From positions 818,873-882,872 of the forward strand of contig NZ_CANKYM010000003.1 of NCBI RefSeq assembly GCF_947488185.1: a stretch of 64,000 nucleotides of DNA, given 5' to 3'. Positions 44,261 to 53,313 of this stretch are shown here, in pieces (positions within the stretch are counted from its first letter, which is position 1; each line of letters opens with the position of its first letter). The position numbers were made by a program, and so were the translations under genes. Source of the DNA: an uncultured Roseobacter sp. (lineage in GTDB: Bacteria > Pseudomonadota > Alphaproteobacteria > Rhodobacterales > Rhodobacteraceae). The notes below the pieces were generated by a model. The model searched no databases. It was not told where the DNA came from and was given only the letters and a program-made list of their open reading frames with translations.

Positions 44261-45147
44261 ACACTCGTTTTGACCGCCTCTTCCTGCTTGAGACCTTCGT
44301 CCGGATCGCAGAGCGGCAATCACTCTCCGCGGCAGCGCGGGATCTGGGGACGTCGCAACCTTCTGTGTCTCGGCGGCTTGCCGCGTTGGAGAACCGTTTG
44401 GGCGTAGTGCTGGTGCGGCGCACCACACATGATGTGACGTTAACACCAGACGGCTTGGCGCTGCTGTCCGATGCTCGACGCATGATTGGCGAATGGGAGG
44501 CGATTGAGGATCGTCATGGCGAAGATGAGGAGCTGAAGGGCACTATTCGCGTCATCGCTCCAGTTGCGCTTGGACAAAATCTTCTTGTCAGAGCAGCCAT
44601 ACAGTTCATGAAGGATCATCCGAACGTCACGATTGACTGGCGTCTGCGCGATGATGCAATCCGCTTTGCCGAGGAAGGGTGCGATTGCTGGCTTAAAGTC
44701 GGGCCTGTCCCGGACGAAACGCTTGTCGTGCGTGAATTGGCCCGTGTCGAACGTCTCGTGGTCGGGACGCCGGACTGCCTGGCGCAACATGCAGGAAGTG
44801 ACCTACACGCAATGCCCTGGCTGACACTTGGTCCTTTCGAGGGAAATCGGATCGAGTTGTTCAATGAGGCCCAAGAATTGCAGGCTTTTTCTGTCACACC
44901 GAAGCTGGCAAGCGACAATATCTTCGCCATCTATGAAGCGGCAATGCAGGGCGTTGGCGTCGCCATCATGCCGCGCTGGTTCGTAGCGTCCGACCTCGAA
45001 ATCGACAATCTGGTTGACGTGGCACCCGATCTACGCGCGGCCCGTTTGCCGGTAAATCTCGCGCTTGTCTCCGGCACGAAGCGTCCTGCCCGAGTCGAGC
45101 AATTCTGCAAGTCGGTGCAAGATTGGTGTAGTGACCATCTCCACTAG
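44257..45147 (+). CDS. LysR family transcriptional regulator
   Basis: 296 residues. The N-terminal winged helix-turn-helix is FVRIAERQSLSAAARDLGTSQPSVSRRLAALENRLGVVLVRRTTHDVTLTPDG, followed by a periplasmic-binding-protein-like effector domain from ~85. The ATG at 44257 gives the usual LysR start; an in-frame TTG at 44239 is less likely. Divergent from the aldo/keto reductase. Control of that gene and itself is inferred from position and the operator. Confidence 0.9.
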   Translation: MNTRFDRLFLLETFVRIAERQSLSAAARDLGTSQPSVSRRLAALENRLGVVLVRRTTHDVTLTPDGLALLSDARRMIGEWEAIEDRHGEDEELKGTIRVIAPVALGQNLLVRAAIQFMKDHPNVTIDWRLRDDAIRFAEEGCDCWLKVGPVPDETLVVRELARVERLVVGTPDCLAQHAGSDLHAMPWLTLGPFEGNRIELFNEAQELQAFSVTPKLASDNIFAIYEAAMQGVGVAIMPRWFVASDLEIDNLVDVAPDLRAARLPVNLALVSGTKRPARVEQFCKSVQDWCSDHLH

Positions 45148-45222
45148 ACCAGCTTGAAAGCAGCCATCGGCGTAGATCGCAACATTCGGTAGAATGTGGC
45201 TCGACCCTGACGTGACGTGCGA

Positions 45223-45636
45223 TCACTCCCGCTTCAGTGGAACGCCGTACAGCTCCAGGCGGTGCCCGCGCAACTCGTAACCGAGTTTGCGTGCAATCCG
45301 CTCCTGCAGGGCCTCGATTTCTGCATCCACGAATTCAATTACCTCGCCCGAATTCATGTCGATCAGATGGTCGTGGTGATCCCGCTCGGCGTCCTCATAG
45401 CGGGCGCGGCCATCGCCAAATTCCAGCTTGTCCAGAATGCCCGCTTCTTCAAAAAGCTTGACCGTCCGGTAGACCGTGGCAATCGAAATGCCTGCATCGA
45501 TGCCCGATGCGCGGGCGTAGAGCTCTTCCACGTCAGGGTGATCATCGCTGTCTTCCAGCACCTTCGCGATCACACGTCGCTGTCCGGTCATGCGCAGGCC
45601 CTTGGCCTCGCAGCGGTTGATGATGGTATTGCGCAT
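45223..45636 (-). CDS. fur: Fur family metalloregulator (Fur/Mur)
   Basis: 137 residues. The winged-helix part is LRMTGQRRVIAKVLEDSDDHPDVEELYARA...ISIATVYRTVKLFEEAGIL; the metal site is in RARYEDAERDHHDHLIDMNSGEVIEFVDAEIE. The C-terminal CxxC zinc motif is absent. In rhodobacteria and rhizobia this Fur branch often responds to manganese (Mur), so iron versus manganese sensing is open; it does not look like Irr, whose histidine pattern differs. The ATG at 45636 has AAGGGC upstream; Met at 45666 is possible. Confidence 0.88.
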   Translation of the reverse strand: MRNTIINRCEAKGLRMTGQRRVIAKVLEDSDDHPDVEELYARASGIDAGISIATVYRTVKLFEEAGILDKLEFGDGRARYEDAERDHHDHLIDMNSGEVIEFVDAEIEALQERIARKLGYELRGHRLELYGVPLKRE

Positions 45637-45982
45637 GTCGGTGCCCTTGATCGCTGGAGGCCACATTTAGCGGCATTTTTGTCCTGCTTCCAGACGCCTT
45701 TTCAGGCTTGTGTTGACTTCCGCCGCCCAAACCCCCATGTGCAGTGCAAGCGAAGCCTTCTGCCGCGTGAGCAGTTGTGAGCGCCCCGGATATCATGCCG
45801 GTCAACGCGCTCATCCAGAAAGGCCCGCCGATGTTCCCAAAATCACGCGTGGGTCCAAACGCTGCGGACAGGTGTGGGCATATGGCCGACACGTGCGATC
45901 CGTGTTGCGTGTCCCAAGCGGTGTCCTAGGTGGCACAGCCAAAGAATGTGGCGGCCCGTTGCGGTGCGCCAGAAAGATATGA
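45637..45982. other. Intergenic leader region between fur and the DEAD-box helicase gene
   Basis: 346 bases between divergent genes. TTGACT at 45713-45718 reads towards the helicase, but the hexamer at the right distance (CATGTG) is a poor -10. If this promoter is used, the helicase has a leader of about 230 bases, as cold-shock helicase genes often do. Short frames in it are not convincing. Confidence 0.35.
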
Positions 45983-47314
45983 ATGAGCGATTTTGATATG
46001 ATGGACCTGCCGACCAAACTGGTGGCACGTCTGAAAGCGATGGGTCTGAACGACCCGACCCCGATCCAGAAACAGGCCATCCCGCACGCGCTGAACGGGC
46101 GCGACGTGATGGGGCTGGCGCAGACAGGTACCGGTAAGACGGCGGCCTTTGGCGTGCCTTTGGTGGCGCAGATGCTGGAGCTGGACGGGCGGCCCGCGCC
46201 GAAATCCGTGCGCGGCCTCGTGCTGGCCCCAACGCGTGAACTAGCAACGCAGATCAGCGTGAACCTGCGGGCTTTTGCCGAGAATACACCGATCAAGGTG
46301 GCGATGGTCGTCGGCGGTCAGTCGATCAACAACCAGATCAAGCGGCTGGAGCGTGGGGTCGATCTGCTGGTGGCGACACCGGGCCGGTTGCTGGACCTGA
46401 TGGACCGGCGCGCGGTGCGGCTGGACGAAGCGACGTTTCTGGTGCTCGACGAGGCGGATCAGATGCTCGACATGGGCTTTATCCACGATCTGCGCAAGAT
46501 CGCGAATGTGATCCCGAAGGAGCGGCAGACGATGCTCTTCTCGGCCACCATGCCCAAGCAGATGAACGAATTGGCGCAAAGCTATCTGCGCAGCCCCATT
46601 CGCGTGGAAGTCTCGCCCCCCGGCAAGGCCGCGGACAAGGTCACGCAGGAAGTGCACTTCATCGCCAAGGCCGAAAAAGCCGGGCTGCTGATCGAGATGC
46701 TGGACAAGCACCGCGACGAACGCGCGCTGGTCTTTGGCCGGACGAAACATGGTTCCGAAAAGCTGATGAAGACGCTGGTGAAGGCGGGCTATGCCGCCGG
46801 ATCGATCCACGGCAACAAAAGCCAGGGCCAGCGCGACCGCGCGATTGCCGCCTTCAAATCCGGTGAGATCAAGGTGCTGGTGGCCACGGATGTGGCGGCA
46901 CGCGGCCTCGATATTCCGGATGTGAAACACGTCTACAACTACGATCTGCCGAATGTGCCGGACAACTACGTGCACCGGATTGGCCGTACCGCACGGGCGG
47001 GCAAGGATGGCGCGGCCATTGCTTTCTGCGCACCCGACGAGATGGGTGAATTGAAGGCCATTCAGAAGACCATGGGCATTTCGATCCCCGTGGGGTCTGG
47101 GCGGCCCTGGGAAGCCATGGATATCCCCGAAGGTAGCAAACCCAAAGGTCGCGGCCGGGGACGTGGGCGTGGCGGCAGACCACAGGGCGCGGACAAATCC
47201 GCATCCGGTCAGCCGCAGGGCGCCAAGCCCGCAGGCGGGCGTCGCAGACGGCGGCGCGGTGGCAAGCCGGGCGGACGCCCCAATGCTGGTGGAGACGGGC
47301 AGAGGGTCGCCTGA
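45983..47314 (+). CDS. DEAD-box RNA helicase (RhlE-like)
   Basis: 443 residues. All motifs are present: Q motif (PTPIQKQAIP), I (AQTGTGKT), Ia (PTRELA), Ib (TPGRLLD), II (DEAD in LVLDEADQMLDMGF), III (SAT), V (ARGLDIP) and VI (HRIGRTARAG). The tail from ~370 is Gly/Arg/Lys-rich (GRGRGRGRGGR and GGRRRRRRGGKPGG), an RNA-binding extension as in RhlE and RhlB. It likely remodels ribosomal or mRNA structures, possibly in the cold. Confidence 0.93.
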   Translation: MSDFDMMDLPTKLVARLKAMGLNDPTPIQKQAIPHALNGRDVMGLAQTGTGKTAAFGVPLVAQMLELDGRPAPKSVRGLVLAPTRELATQISVNLRAFAENTPIKVAMVVGGQSINNQIKRLERGVDLLVATPGRLLDLMDRRAVRLDEATFLVLDEADQMLDMGFIHDLRKIANVIPKERQTMLFSATMPKQMNELAQSYLRSPIRVEVSPPGKAADKVTQEVHFIAKAEKAGLLIEMLDKHRDERALVFGRTKHGSEKLMKTLVKAGYAAGSIHGNKSQGQRDRAIAAFKSGEIKVLVATDVAARGLDIPDVKHVYNYDLPNVPDNYVHRIGRTARAGKDGAAIAFCAPDEMGELKAIQKTMGISIPVGSGRPWEAMDIPEGSKPKGRGRGRGRGGRPQGADKSASGQPQGAKPAGGRRRRRRGGKPGGRPNAGGDGQRVA

Positions 47315-47410
47315 TCTCGGACGTCTGATTTAAAGCAACCTGCGCCCCTCTGCGGGCGCGAGTCCCGCCGGGCGATTGACATTGCCCGGCAGAGCCCCCC
47401 ATCTGGCGCC

Positions 47411-48298
47411 ATGGACCGCAAGACTCACATGGATGCCTTTGGGGCAGCCGCCCTCATCACCTTTGCCTTGCATCTTGCGTTCAACCAAGTGGTCATCAAG
47501 GTCACCAACGGCGGGTTCAATCCGGTGTTTGCCGCAGGGTTGCGCTCCGCCGGGGCGGTCCTTGTCCTGCTGTTGTGGATGCGGCTGCGCGGGATCAGCC
47601 TGACCGTCCCGCGCGAGGCCGTGCCCGCCGGTATTCTGTCGGGTTGCCTCTTTGCGCTTGAATTCACGTGCCTTTTTACCGCGCTGGATTTCACCACCGT
47701 CAGCCGCGCCTCGGTGATTTTCTATTCCATGCCGGTCTGGCTCGCCATCGCCAGCCATTTTCTGATCCCGTCTGACAAGCTGACCGGGCTGCGGGGGATC
47801 GGATTGGTGCTGGCGATGGCCGGGGTGGCGCTGGCCCTGCTGGACCGCAGCGATGCCTCCGCCAGCCTGACGGGGGATTTGCTGGCGCTGACCTCGGCCA
47901 TCTGCTGGGCGGGCATCGCGCTCTGCGTCAAGATCACACCGCTGAGCACGGTGCCGCCCGCGCAGCAATTGATGTTTCAGGTGATCGTCTCTGCGCCGCT
48001 TTTGCTGCTGGCCTCGCTGGCCTTTGGCGATCTGATCCGCGACCTGCAGCCGATCCACATCGCCGGGCTACTCTTCCAGATCATCGCGGTTGCGAGCCTC
48101 GGGTTTCTGGCGTGGTTCTGGCTGATGTCGATTTATCCTGCTTCGTCAGTGGCCTCCTTTAGCTTCCTGTCCCCGGTCTTTGCGGTGATCCTCGGCTGGC
48201 TGCTGCTGAGCGAGGACGTGGGGCCGCAGGTCTGGGTGGCGCTGGCGCTGGTGGCGCTGGGGATTTACCTGATCAACCGGCGCCCCAAGGTGGTCTGA
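47411..48298 (+). CDS. EamA/DMT family transporter
   Basis: 295 residues with ten membrane helices in two EamA repeats (FGAAALITFALHLAFNQVVIKVTNGGFNPVFAAGLRSAG first; ALTSAICWAGIALCVKITPLS second). It is not closely similar to the EamA protein at 39.2 kb, so the two are distant paralogues. The ATG at 47411 is used; Met7 (47429) is equally possible, with no strong ribosome binding site for either. Substrate unknown. Confidence 0.83.
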   Translation: MDRKTHMDAFGAAALITFALHLAFNQVVIKVTNGGFNPVFAAGLRSAGAVLVLLLWMRLRGISLTVPREAVPAGILSGCLFALEFTCLFTALDFTTVSRASVIFYSMPVWLAIASHFLIPSDKLTGLRGIGLVLAMAGVALALLDRSDASASLTGDLLALTSAICWAGIALCVKITPLSTVPPAQQLMFQVIVSAPLLLLASLAFGDLIRDLQPIHIAGLLFQIIAVASLGFLAWFWLMSIYPASSVASFSFLSPVFAVILGWLLLSEDVGPQVWVALALVALGIYLINRRPKVV

Positions 48299-48301
48299 GC
48301 G

Positions 48302-49714
48302 TCAGGTCCCGCAGAAGGTTGCGGGCACACGCTGCGCCTTGGTGGGCGGGCGCATCAGGTCAAGATCATCGGTGTCAAAGGGGCTGGCGAGCGCGGTCAG
48401 AAGCCGCTCAAAGGGCGCGAAATCCCCGGCAACCGCGGCAGCAATCATCTCTTCCATACGGTGGTTGCGCGGGATGATCCGGGGCGAGGCCGCCTGCATC
48501 ACGGCCTGCGCGTCTTCCTCGCCCTGCAGCCGTGTCTGCCACTCCGCTGCCCAGGCGTCGAAGGCCTCACGCTCCAGAAACTGGTCCCGCGCATCGCCGC
48601 GTGCCAGCGCGTCGAATGTGTTGGTGAAATCGGCCCCCTGCGTTTGCATCAGCGTCAAGAGATCCTGGATCAGCGCCGCATCGTCCTTCGTTGGCGCGGC
48701 GAGGCCAATCTTGGCCCCGAACCGCGAAAGCCACGCTGCTTCGATCTGGGCGGGCATTGCGTGCACGATCTCTGTCGCTTCGTCCAGAGCAGTGGCGGGA
48801 TCGTCCAACTGCTGCAGCAGCGCCGTGGCGAATTGCGCCATGTTCCAGACGATGATGCGCGGCTGGTTGGAATAGGCATAGCGGCCCATCTGGTCAATGG
48901 AGCTGAAGACCGTATCCGCGTGATATTCATCGATAAAAGCGCAAGGCCCATAGTCGATCGTTTCGCCTGAAATCGCGCAGTTGTCGGTGTTCATCACGCC
49001 GTGGATGAACCCCACCGACATCCAGGCGGCCACAAGCTCGACCTGTGCGGCGCAGACCGCGCGCAGCAGATCCATCGGGCCCTCGGCGTCCGGATAGTGC
49101 CGCGCGATTGCGTAGTCCGTGAGCTGCGCCAGTTCCGCCTTTTGACCGCGGTGCGCAAAGACCTGAAAGGTGCCCACGCGCAGATGGCTCCGCGCCACCC
49201 TTGTCAGAACAGCACCAGGCAGCACGGTTTCGCGGATCACCTCCTCGCCCGTGAGCGTGGCCGCAAGGGCGCGGGTCGTGGGAATACCCAAGGCGTGCAT
49301 CGCCTCCGAGATCACATATTCCCGCAGAACCGGGCCCAGCCACGCGCGCCCGTCGCCCATGCGGGAATAGGGCGTGGGGCCGGAGCCTTTGAGCTGGATG
49401 TCGCGGCGGATGTCATCGGTGCCGACCACTTCACCCAGCAGCAGCGCGCGCCCGTCGCCAAGCTGCGGGTTGAAGGTGCCGAACTGGTGGCCTGCGTAGA
49501 GCTGGGCAATCGGAGTCGCGCCCTCGGGCACCTTCTGGCCCGAAAACATGGCGGCAAGCAGGTCGTCCGATGCCTCCGGCAGACCCAGCTTCTGTGCCAG
49601 TGCCTCGTTGAACGCGATCAGTTTGGGCGCTTTGACCGGGGTCGGGTCCAGCCGCGCATAAAAGGCGTCCGGCAGGGCGGCGTAGCTGTTGTCGAAGGGA
49701 ACGGAAAAACTCAT
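48302..49714 (-). CDS. selO: Protein adenylyltransferase SelO (YdiU/UPF0061)
   Basis: 470 residues, pseudokinase-fold enzyme that transfers AMP to serine, threonine or tyrosine of target proteins. Seen are [24 protein letters not shown] (nucleotide-binding loop), [21 protein letters not shown], and [28 protein letters not shown] with the HGVMNTDN catalytic and DYGP metal segments. The selenocysteine-like C-terminal position of eukaryotic SelO corresponds to a cysteine here (FCGT end). It converges with the EamA gene 3 bases apart. Confidence 0.93.
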   Translation of the reverse strand: MSFSVPFDNSYAALPDAFYARLDPTPVKAPKLIAFNEALAQKLGLPEASDDLLAAMFSGQKVPEGATPIAQLYAGHQFGTFNPQLGDGRALLLGEVVGTDDIRRDIQLKGSGPTPYSRMGDGRAWLGPVLREYVISEAMHALGIPTTRALAATLTGEEVIRETVLPGAVLTRVARSHLRVGTFQVFAHRGQKAELAQLTDYAIARHYPDAEGPMDLLRAVCAAQVELVAAWMSVGFIHGVMNTDNCAISGETIDYGPCAFIDEYHADTVFSSIDQMGRYAYSNQPRIIVWNMAQFATALLQQLDDPATALDEATEIVHAMPAQIEAAWLSRFGAKIGLAAPTKDDAALIQDLLTLMQTQGADFTNTFDALARGDARDQFLEREAFDAWAAEWQTRLQGEEDAQAVMQAASPRIIPRNHRMEEMIAAAVAGDFAPFERLLTALASPFDTDDLDLMRPPTKAQRVPATFCGT

Positions 49715-49753
49715 GACCCTAACATATGTCGCGCGGGCCGCTGCGCAACGGGT

Positions 49754-50203
49754 TCAGAACTTGCGGGTCATCAGCATATAGTCCGGGCGCGGGCTGAACC
49801 CGGCACGGGCATAGAGGCGTTGGGTGCTTTCCGCCGTGCGATCTACTTCGAGATGCAGGGCCTTCAACCCGGCACCTGCCAGCGCGCGGGGCAGGCTTTG
49901 CAGGGTTTCCGAGGCGATGCCCCGCCCGCGCACACCCGGGCGCACGTAGATTTCATCAACAAACCCGTCCAGACCGCCGAACTCCAAGGACCATCCGAAG
50001 GTCACGATCACATAGCCGATGGGCGCACGGGGCGGGCCGATCAGGTAGGCCGCGCCATGGGGCGAGCCCGCAAGCAGCGGTGCGATCCCGGCCTGCCGCG
50101 CCTCGGCGTTCAGCGTAATGCCATGCTCTTCGTGAAAAGCGGCGACCAGCGCGTCGAGGCGATCTGCGTGCTCCGCTGTGGCGAGCGTTAGCGCGGCGCT
50201 CAT
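49754..50203 (-). CDS. GNAT family N-acetyltransferase
   Basis: 149 residues. DEIYVRPGVRGRGIASETLQSLPRAL is the acetyl-CoA-binding motif, followed by ALHLEVDRTAESTQRLYARAGFSPR. The ATG at 50203 overlaps the stop of the nucleoside hydrolase by 4 bases, so translation is coupled. Substrate unknown. Confidence 0.85.
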   Translation of the reverse strand: MSAALTLATAEHADRLDALVAAFHEEHGITLNAEARQAGIAPLLAGSPHGAAYLIGPPRAPIGYVIVTFGWSLEFGGLDGFVDEIYVRPGVRGRGIASETLQSLPRALAGAGLKALHLEVDRTAESTQRLYARAGFSPRPDYMLMTRKF

Positions 50204-51141
50204 AGCCGCGACAGCCGCTCGGTCAGCAGGGTGAAAAACCCGTCTGCATCGATGTCCTTGATAAAGAGCGCATTGGCGGGCCTGTCTGTGACGCCCCACC
50301 AGTCGGCCACGGTCATGCCCATGGTCAGTTCCGATTGGGTCTCAATCTCCACGTTGATGTGGCGTCCCTTGAACAATGTAGGGTCGACCAGGTAGGCCGT
50401 GACGCAGGGATCATGCAGCGGCGCGCCCTCGGAGCCGTATTTTTCCTTGTCGAAACGTTCGAAGAAATCGGTCATCTCGGACACGGCTTTGCCCACGGGC
50501 GTGCCCAGGGCGCGGAATGCTTCGTTCCGGGGCGGAGTGACCAGCGCCTTATGTGTGACATCCAGCGACATGACCACAATGGAAATACCAGATTTAAACA
50601 CGATATCAGCTGCTTGTGGGTCGACGTAGATGTTGAATTCTGCCGTGGGCGTGATGTTGCCCACCTCGAAATAGGCGCCGCCCATCAGCACGATTTCATC
50701 CACCGCCTCGGCGATTTCCGGCGCCCTTTGCAGTGCGGTCGCGATGTTGGTGAGCGGGCCCAGCGGGCAGAGAGTGATCGACTTGGGGGCAGCGGCCCGC
50801 AGTGTCTCGATGATGAAATCGACCGCATGCTGGTCCTGAAGCTGCATGTAAGGGTCGGGCAAAGTCGGCCCGTTCAGGCCCGTCTCTCCATGCACATGTT
50901 CTGCGGTGACCAATTCGCGACCCAGAGGGCGGTCGCATCCGGCAAAGACCGGCACATCGGTATGACCTGCCAGCTCACAGATCATCAGCGCATTTTTCGA
51001 CGTCAGCGCCAGCGGCACATTGCCAGCCACGCAGGTGATGCCCAGAACGTCGATTTCCTTGGGGCTGGCCAGCGCCAGCAGAATGGCTACGGCATCATCC
51101 TGCCCGGGATCGGTATCGATGATGATTTTGCGGGGGGACAT
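50200..51141 (-). CDS. Nucleoside hydrolase
   Basis: 313 residues of the inosine-uridine nucleoside hydrolase family, which releases the base from ribonucleosides. IIIDTDPGQDDAVAILLAL is the calcium-binding N-terminus; MGGAYFEVGNITPTAEFNIYVDPQAA holds further ligands and substrate contacts, and LHDPCVTAYLVDP carries the C-terminal aspartate. AGGAG lies 5 bases before the ATG. It forms a pair with the GNAT gene; a salvage role is likely. Confidence 0.9.
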   Translation of the reverse strand: MSPRKIIIDTDPGQDDAVAILLALASPKEIDVLGITCVAGNVPLALTSKNALMICELAGHTDVPVFAGCDRPLGRELVTAEHVHGETGLNGPTLPDPYMQLQDQHAVDFIIETLRAAAPKSITLCPLGPLTNIATALQRAPEIAEAVDEIVLMGGAYFEVGNITPTAEFNIYVDPQAADIVFKSGISIVVMSLDVTHKALVTPPRNEAFRALGTPVGKAVSEMTDFFERFDKEKYGSEGAPLHDPCVTAYLVDPTLFKGRHINVEIETQSELTMGMTVADWWGVTDRPANALFIKDIDADGFFTLLTERLSRL

Positions 51142-51252
51142 GCATGCTCCTGTCCAAAGATTTGCGCGACACTCGCAAGTCGCACCGATTTTGTCCAGAC
51201 GGTCAATTTCAGCTGAGCAGGGGAGCGCGCACACAAGTGGGTGAAGAGGGCG

Positions 51253-52077
51253 CTATGCAGTATTTGACTGGCGTTCGGCCCGTTTTACGTCTTCCCAGAG
51301 CGCATCCATCTCTGCCAGATCGCTGTCCGACGGGGTTTTGCCGACCTGTGCCAGCCGTTTTTCCACTGCTTCGAAGCGGCGCGTGAACTTGGCATTGGCC
51401 GCACGCAGGGCCGCTTCGGGATCAAGGCCCAGATGCCGCCCGAGGTTTGCCATGACAAAGAGAAGATCGCCGTATTCTTCCTCGACCTCCCGCTGGGTCA
51501 GGCCGTCCTTCGCCTCTACCAGTTCGGCGGATTCTTCGGTCAGCTTGTCCAGCACCTGAGTGGTCGAGGGCCAGTCAAATCCGACGCGGGCCGCGCGTTT
51601 CTGCAGTTTGAGCGCGCGCAGCAGGGCGGGCAGGCCGATGGCCACACCGTCCAGGGCGCCGCCTTGCGCTTTTCCCGCCCGTTCCGCCGCCTTGATCGCC
51701 TCCCAGTCCGCTGTCTGCTGGGCGGCGGATTTGTCCCGGCTTTCGTCGCCAAAAACATGCGGATGCCGCGCCACCATCTTGTCGGAAATCGCGGTCACCA
51801 CGGACTGAAAGGAGAAATGCCCGGCCTCTTCGCCCATGGCCGTGTGATAGACCGTCTGCAGGAGCAGATCGCCCAGCTCCCCCTCCAGCTCCGCGAAATC
51901 GCGCCGCTGGATCGCATCGGCAACTTCGTAAGCCTCTTCAATGGTGTAGGGGGCGATGGTGTCGAAATCCTGCTCGATATCCCAGGGGCAGCCCGTTTCC
52001 GGATCGCGCAGGCGGCGCATGATCTCCAGCAGGCGCTCAATTCCCGCATTCGGGTCGTGGATCAAGTCTTCAGCCAT
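51253..52077 (-). CDS. mazG: Nucleoside triphosphate pyrophosphohydrolase MazG
   Basis: 274 residues with two MazG domains. The first has the EExxE-12-28-ExxD metal pattern in YTIEEAYEVADAIQRRDFAELEGELGDLLLQ; the second has EESAELVEAKDGLTQREVEEEYGDLLF. N-terminal LLEIMRRLRDPETGCPWDIEQDF is diagnostic of full-length MazG. It removes pyrophosphate from canonical and damaged NTPs and lowers ppGpp under stress. The ATG at 52077 is the family start. Confidence 0.93.
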   Translation of the reverse strand: MAEDLIHDPNAGIERLLEIMRRLRDPETGCPWDIEQDFDTIAPYTIEEAYEVADAIQRRDFAELEGELGDLLLQTVYHTAMGEEAGHFSFQSVVTAISDKMVARHPHVFGDESRDKSAAQQTADWEAIKAAERAGKAQGGALDGVAIGLPALLRALKLQKRAARVGFDWPSTTQVLDKLTEESAELVEAKDGLTQREVEEEYGDLLFVMANLGRHLGLDPEAALRAANAKFTRRFEAVEKRLAQVGKTPSDSDLAEMDALWEDVKRAERQSNTA

Positions 52078-52140
52078 TGCAGCGTGCCCATCTGTCGTGT
52101 CACATGCACCTGACAAATAATTCGACAAGGAGTCCACCCC

Positions 52141-53310
52141 ATGCCCGTGGTAAACCGGATCGCTGATCTGAGTGATGAGATGACGGCCTGGCGGCGGCAT
52201 CTGCATTCCATTCCGGAGCTGGGGCTGGAGTGTCACCAGACCGCCGCGTTTGTCGCCGAACGCCTGCGCGAATTCGGTGTCGACGCGATCCACGAAGGCA
52301 TCGCAAAGACGGGCATTGTCGCGATCATCGAGGGGCAGGGCGAGGGGCCGACCATCGGGCTGCGCGCCGATATGGATGCGCTGCCGATCACCGAAGAGAC
52401 CGGGGTTGATTATGCCTCCACCCATCCCGGCAAGATGCATGCTTGCGGCCATGACGGGCACACGGCGATGCTGCTGGGGGCTGCGAAGTACCTGGCCGAG
52501 ACACGCAACTTCGCTGGGCGCGTTGCGCTGATTTTCCAACCGGCAGAAGAGTTTGGCGGCGGTGGTGAGGTCATGGTGCAGGAAGGCATCATGGAACAGT
52601 TCAACGTCAGCCAGGTCTATGCGATCCACAATTCGCCGGGGCGCGATTTTGGCAGTTTCAACACGACGCGCGGGCCGATCATGGCGGCCGCCGACACATT
52701 TCACATCCACATTACCGGGGTCGGCGGACATGCCGCCCGGCCGCATGATTGTGTCGATCCTGTTGTTGCCGCCTGTTCTATCGTGCAGGCGCTGCAGAGC
52801 ATTGTCAGCCGTAACCGCCATCCGATGCAGTCGCTGGTCATCTCCACCACGCAAATCCACACCGGTACAACCGATAACGTGATCCCGGAAACGGCCTATA
52901 TCAACGGCACGGTGCGCACCTTTGACAAGGAGGTGCAGGCCATGGTGGTGCGCCGGATGGAAGAGATCGTGGCGGGGCAGGCGGCCTCTTTCGGGCTGGA
53001 GGCGCGGCTGGAGTTCGAATTCGGTTACCCGCCCACAATCAACGACGCCGCCAAGGCCGGGTTCGCGGCGGAGGTGGCCGAGGAAATCGCAGGTGCTGCA
53101 GCGGTGGATGATGCGATTATGCCGGTCATGGGGGCGGAGGATTTCTCCTACATGCTTGAGGCGCGACCCGGTGCCTATGTGATGCTGGGGCAGGGGGAAG
53201 GCGCGGGCGTCCACCACCCCAAGTATAATTTCAACGACGAGATCGCCCCGATTGGCGCCTCCTTCTTTGCGCGGCTTGTGGAACGGGCGCAGCCCGTGAC
53301 CGGAGCCTGA
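52141..53310 (+). CDS. M20 family amidohydrolase (aminoacylase/hippurate hydrolase type)
   Basis: 389 residues, zinc amidohydrolase. HACGHDGHTAM holds the first metal ligands, QPAEEFGGGGEVMVQEG the bridging glutamates, YAIHNSPG a histidine, and GVGGHAARPHDCVDP the dimerisation-domain motif. Such enzymes release free amino acids from N-acyl forms. AAGGAG 5 bases before the ATG is a strong ribosome binding site. It starts a tight three-gene run with two ureohydrolases (3-base gap, then 4-base overlap). Confidence 0.92.
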   Translation: MPVVNRIADLSDEMTAWRRHLHSIPELGLECHQTAAFVAERLREFGVDAIHEGIAKTGIVAIIEGQGEGPTIGLRADMDALPITEETGVDYASTHPGKMHACGHDGHTAMLLGAAKYLAETRNFAGRVALIFQPAEEFGGGGEVMVQEGIMEQFNVSQVYAIHNSPGRDFGSFNTTRGPIMAAADTFHIHITGVGGHAARPHDCVDPVVAACSIVQALQSIVSRNRHPMQSLVISTTQIHTGTTDNVIPETAYINGTVRTFDKEVQAMVVRRMEEIVAGQAASFGLEARLEFEFGYPPTINDAAKAGFAAEVAEEIAGAAAVDDAIMPVMGAEDFSYMLEARPGAYVMLGQGEGAGVHHPKYNFNDEIAPIGASFFARLVERAQPVTGA

Positions 53311-53313
53311 GCC

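Noticed and set aside
45710..45982. 90-codon frame in the helicase leader
   Set aside because: Cys/Arg/Pro-rich with no start signal and overlapping frames on the other strand; treated as leader sequence.
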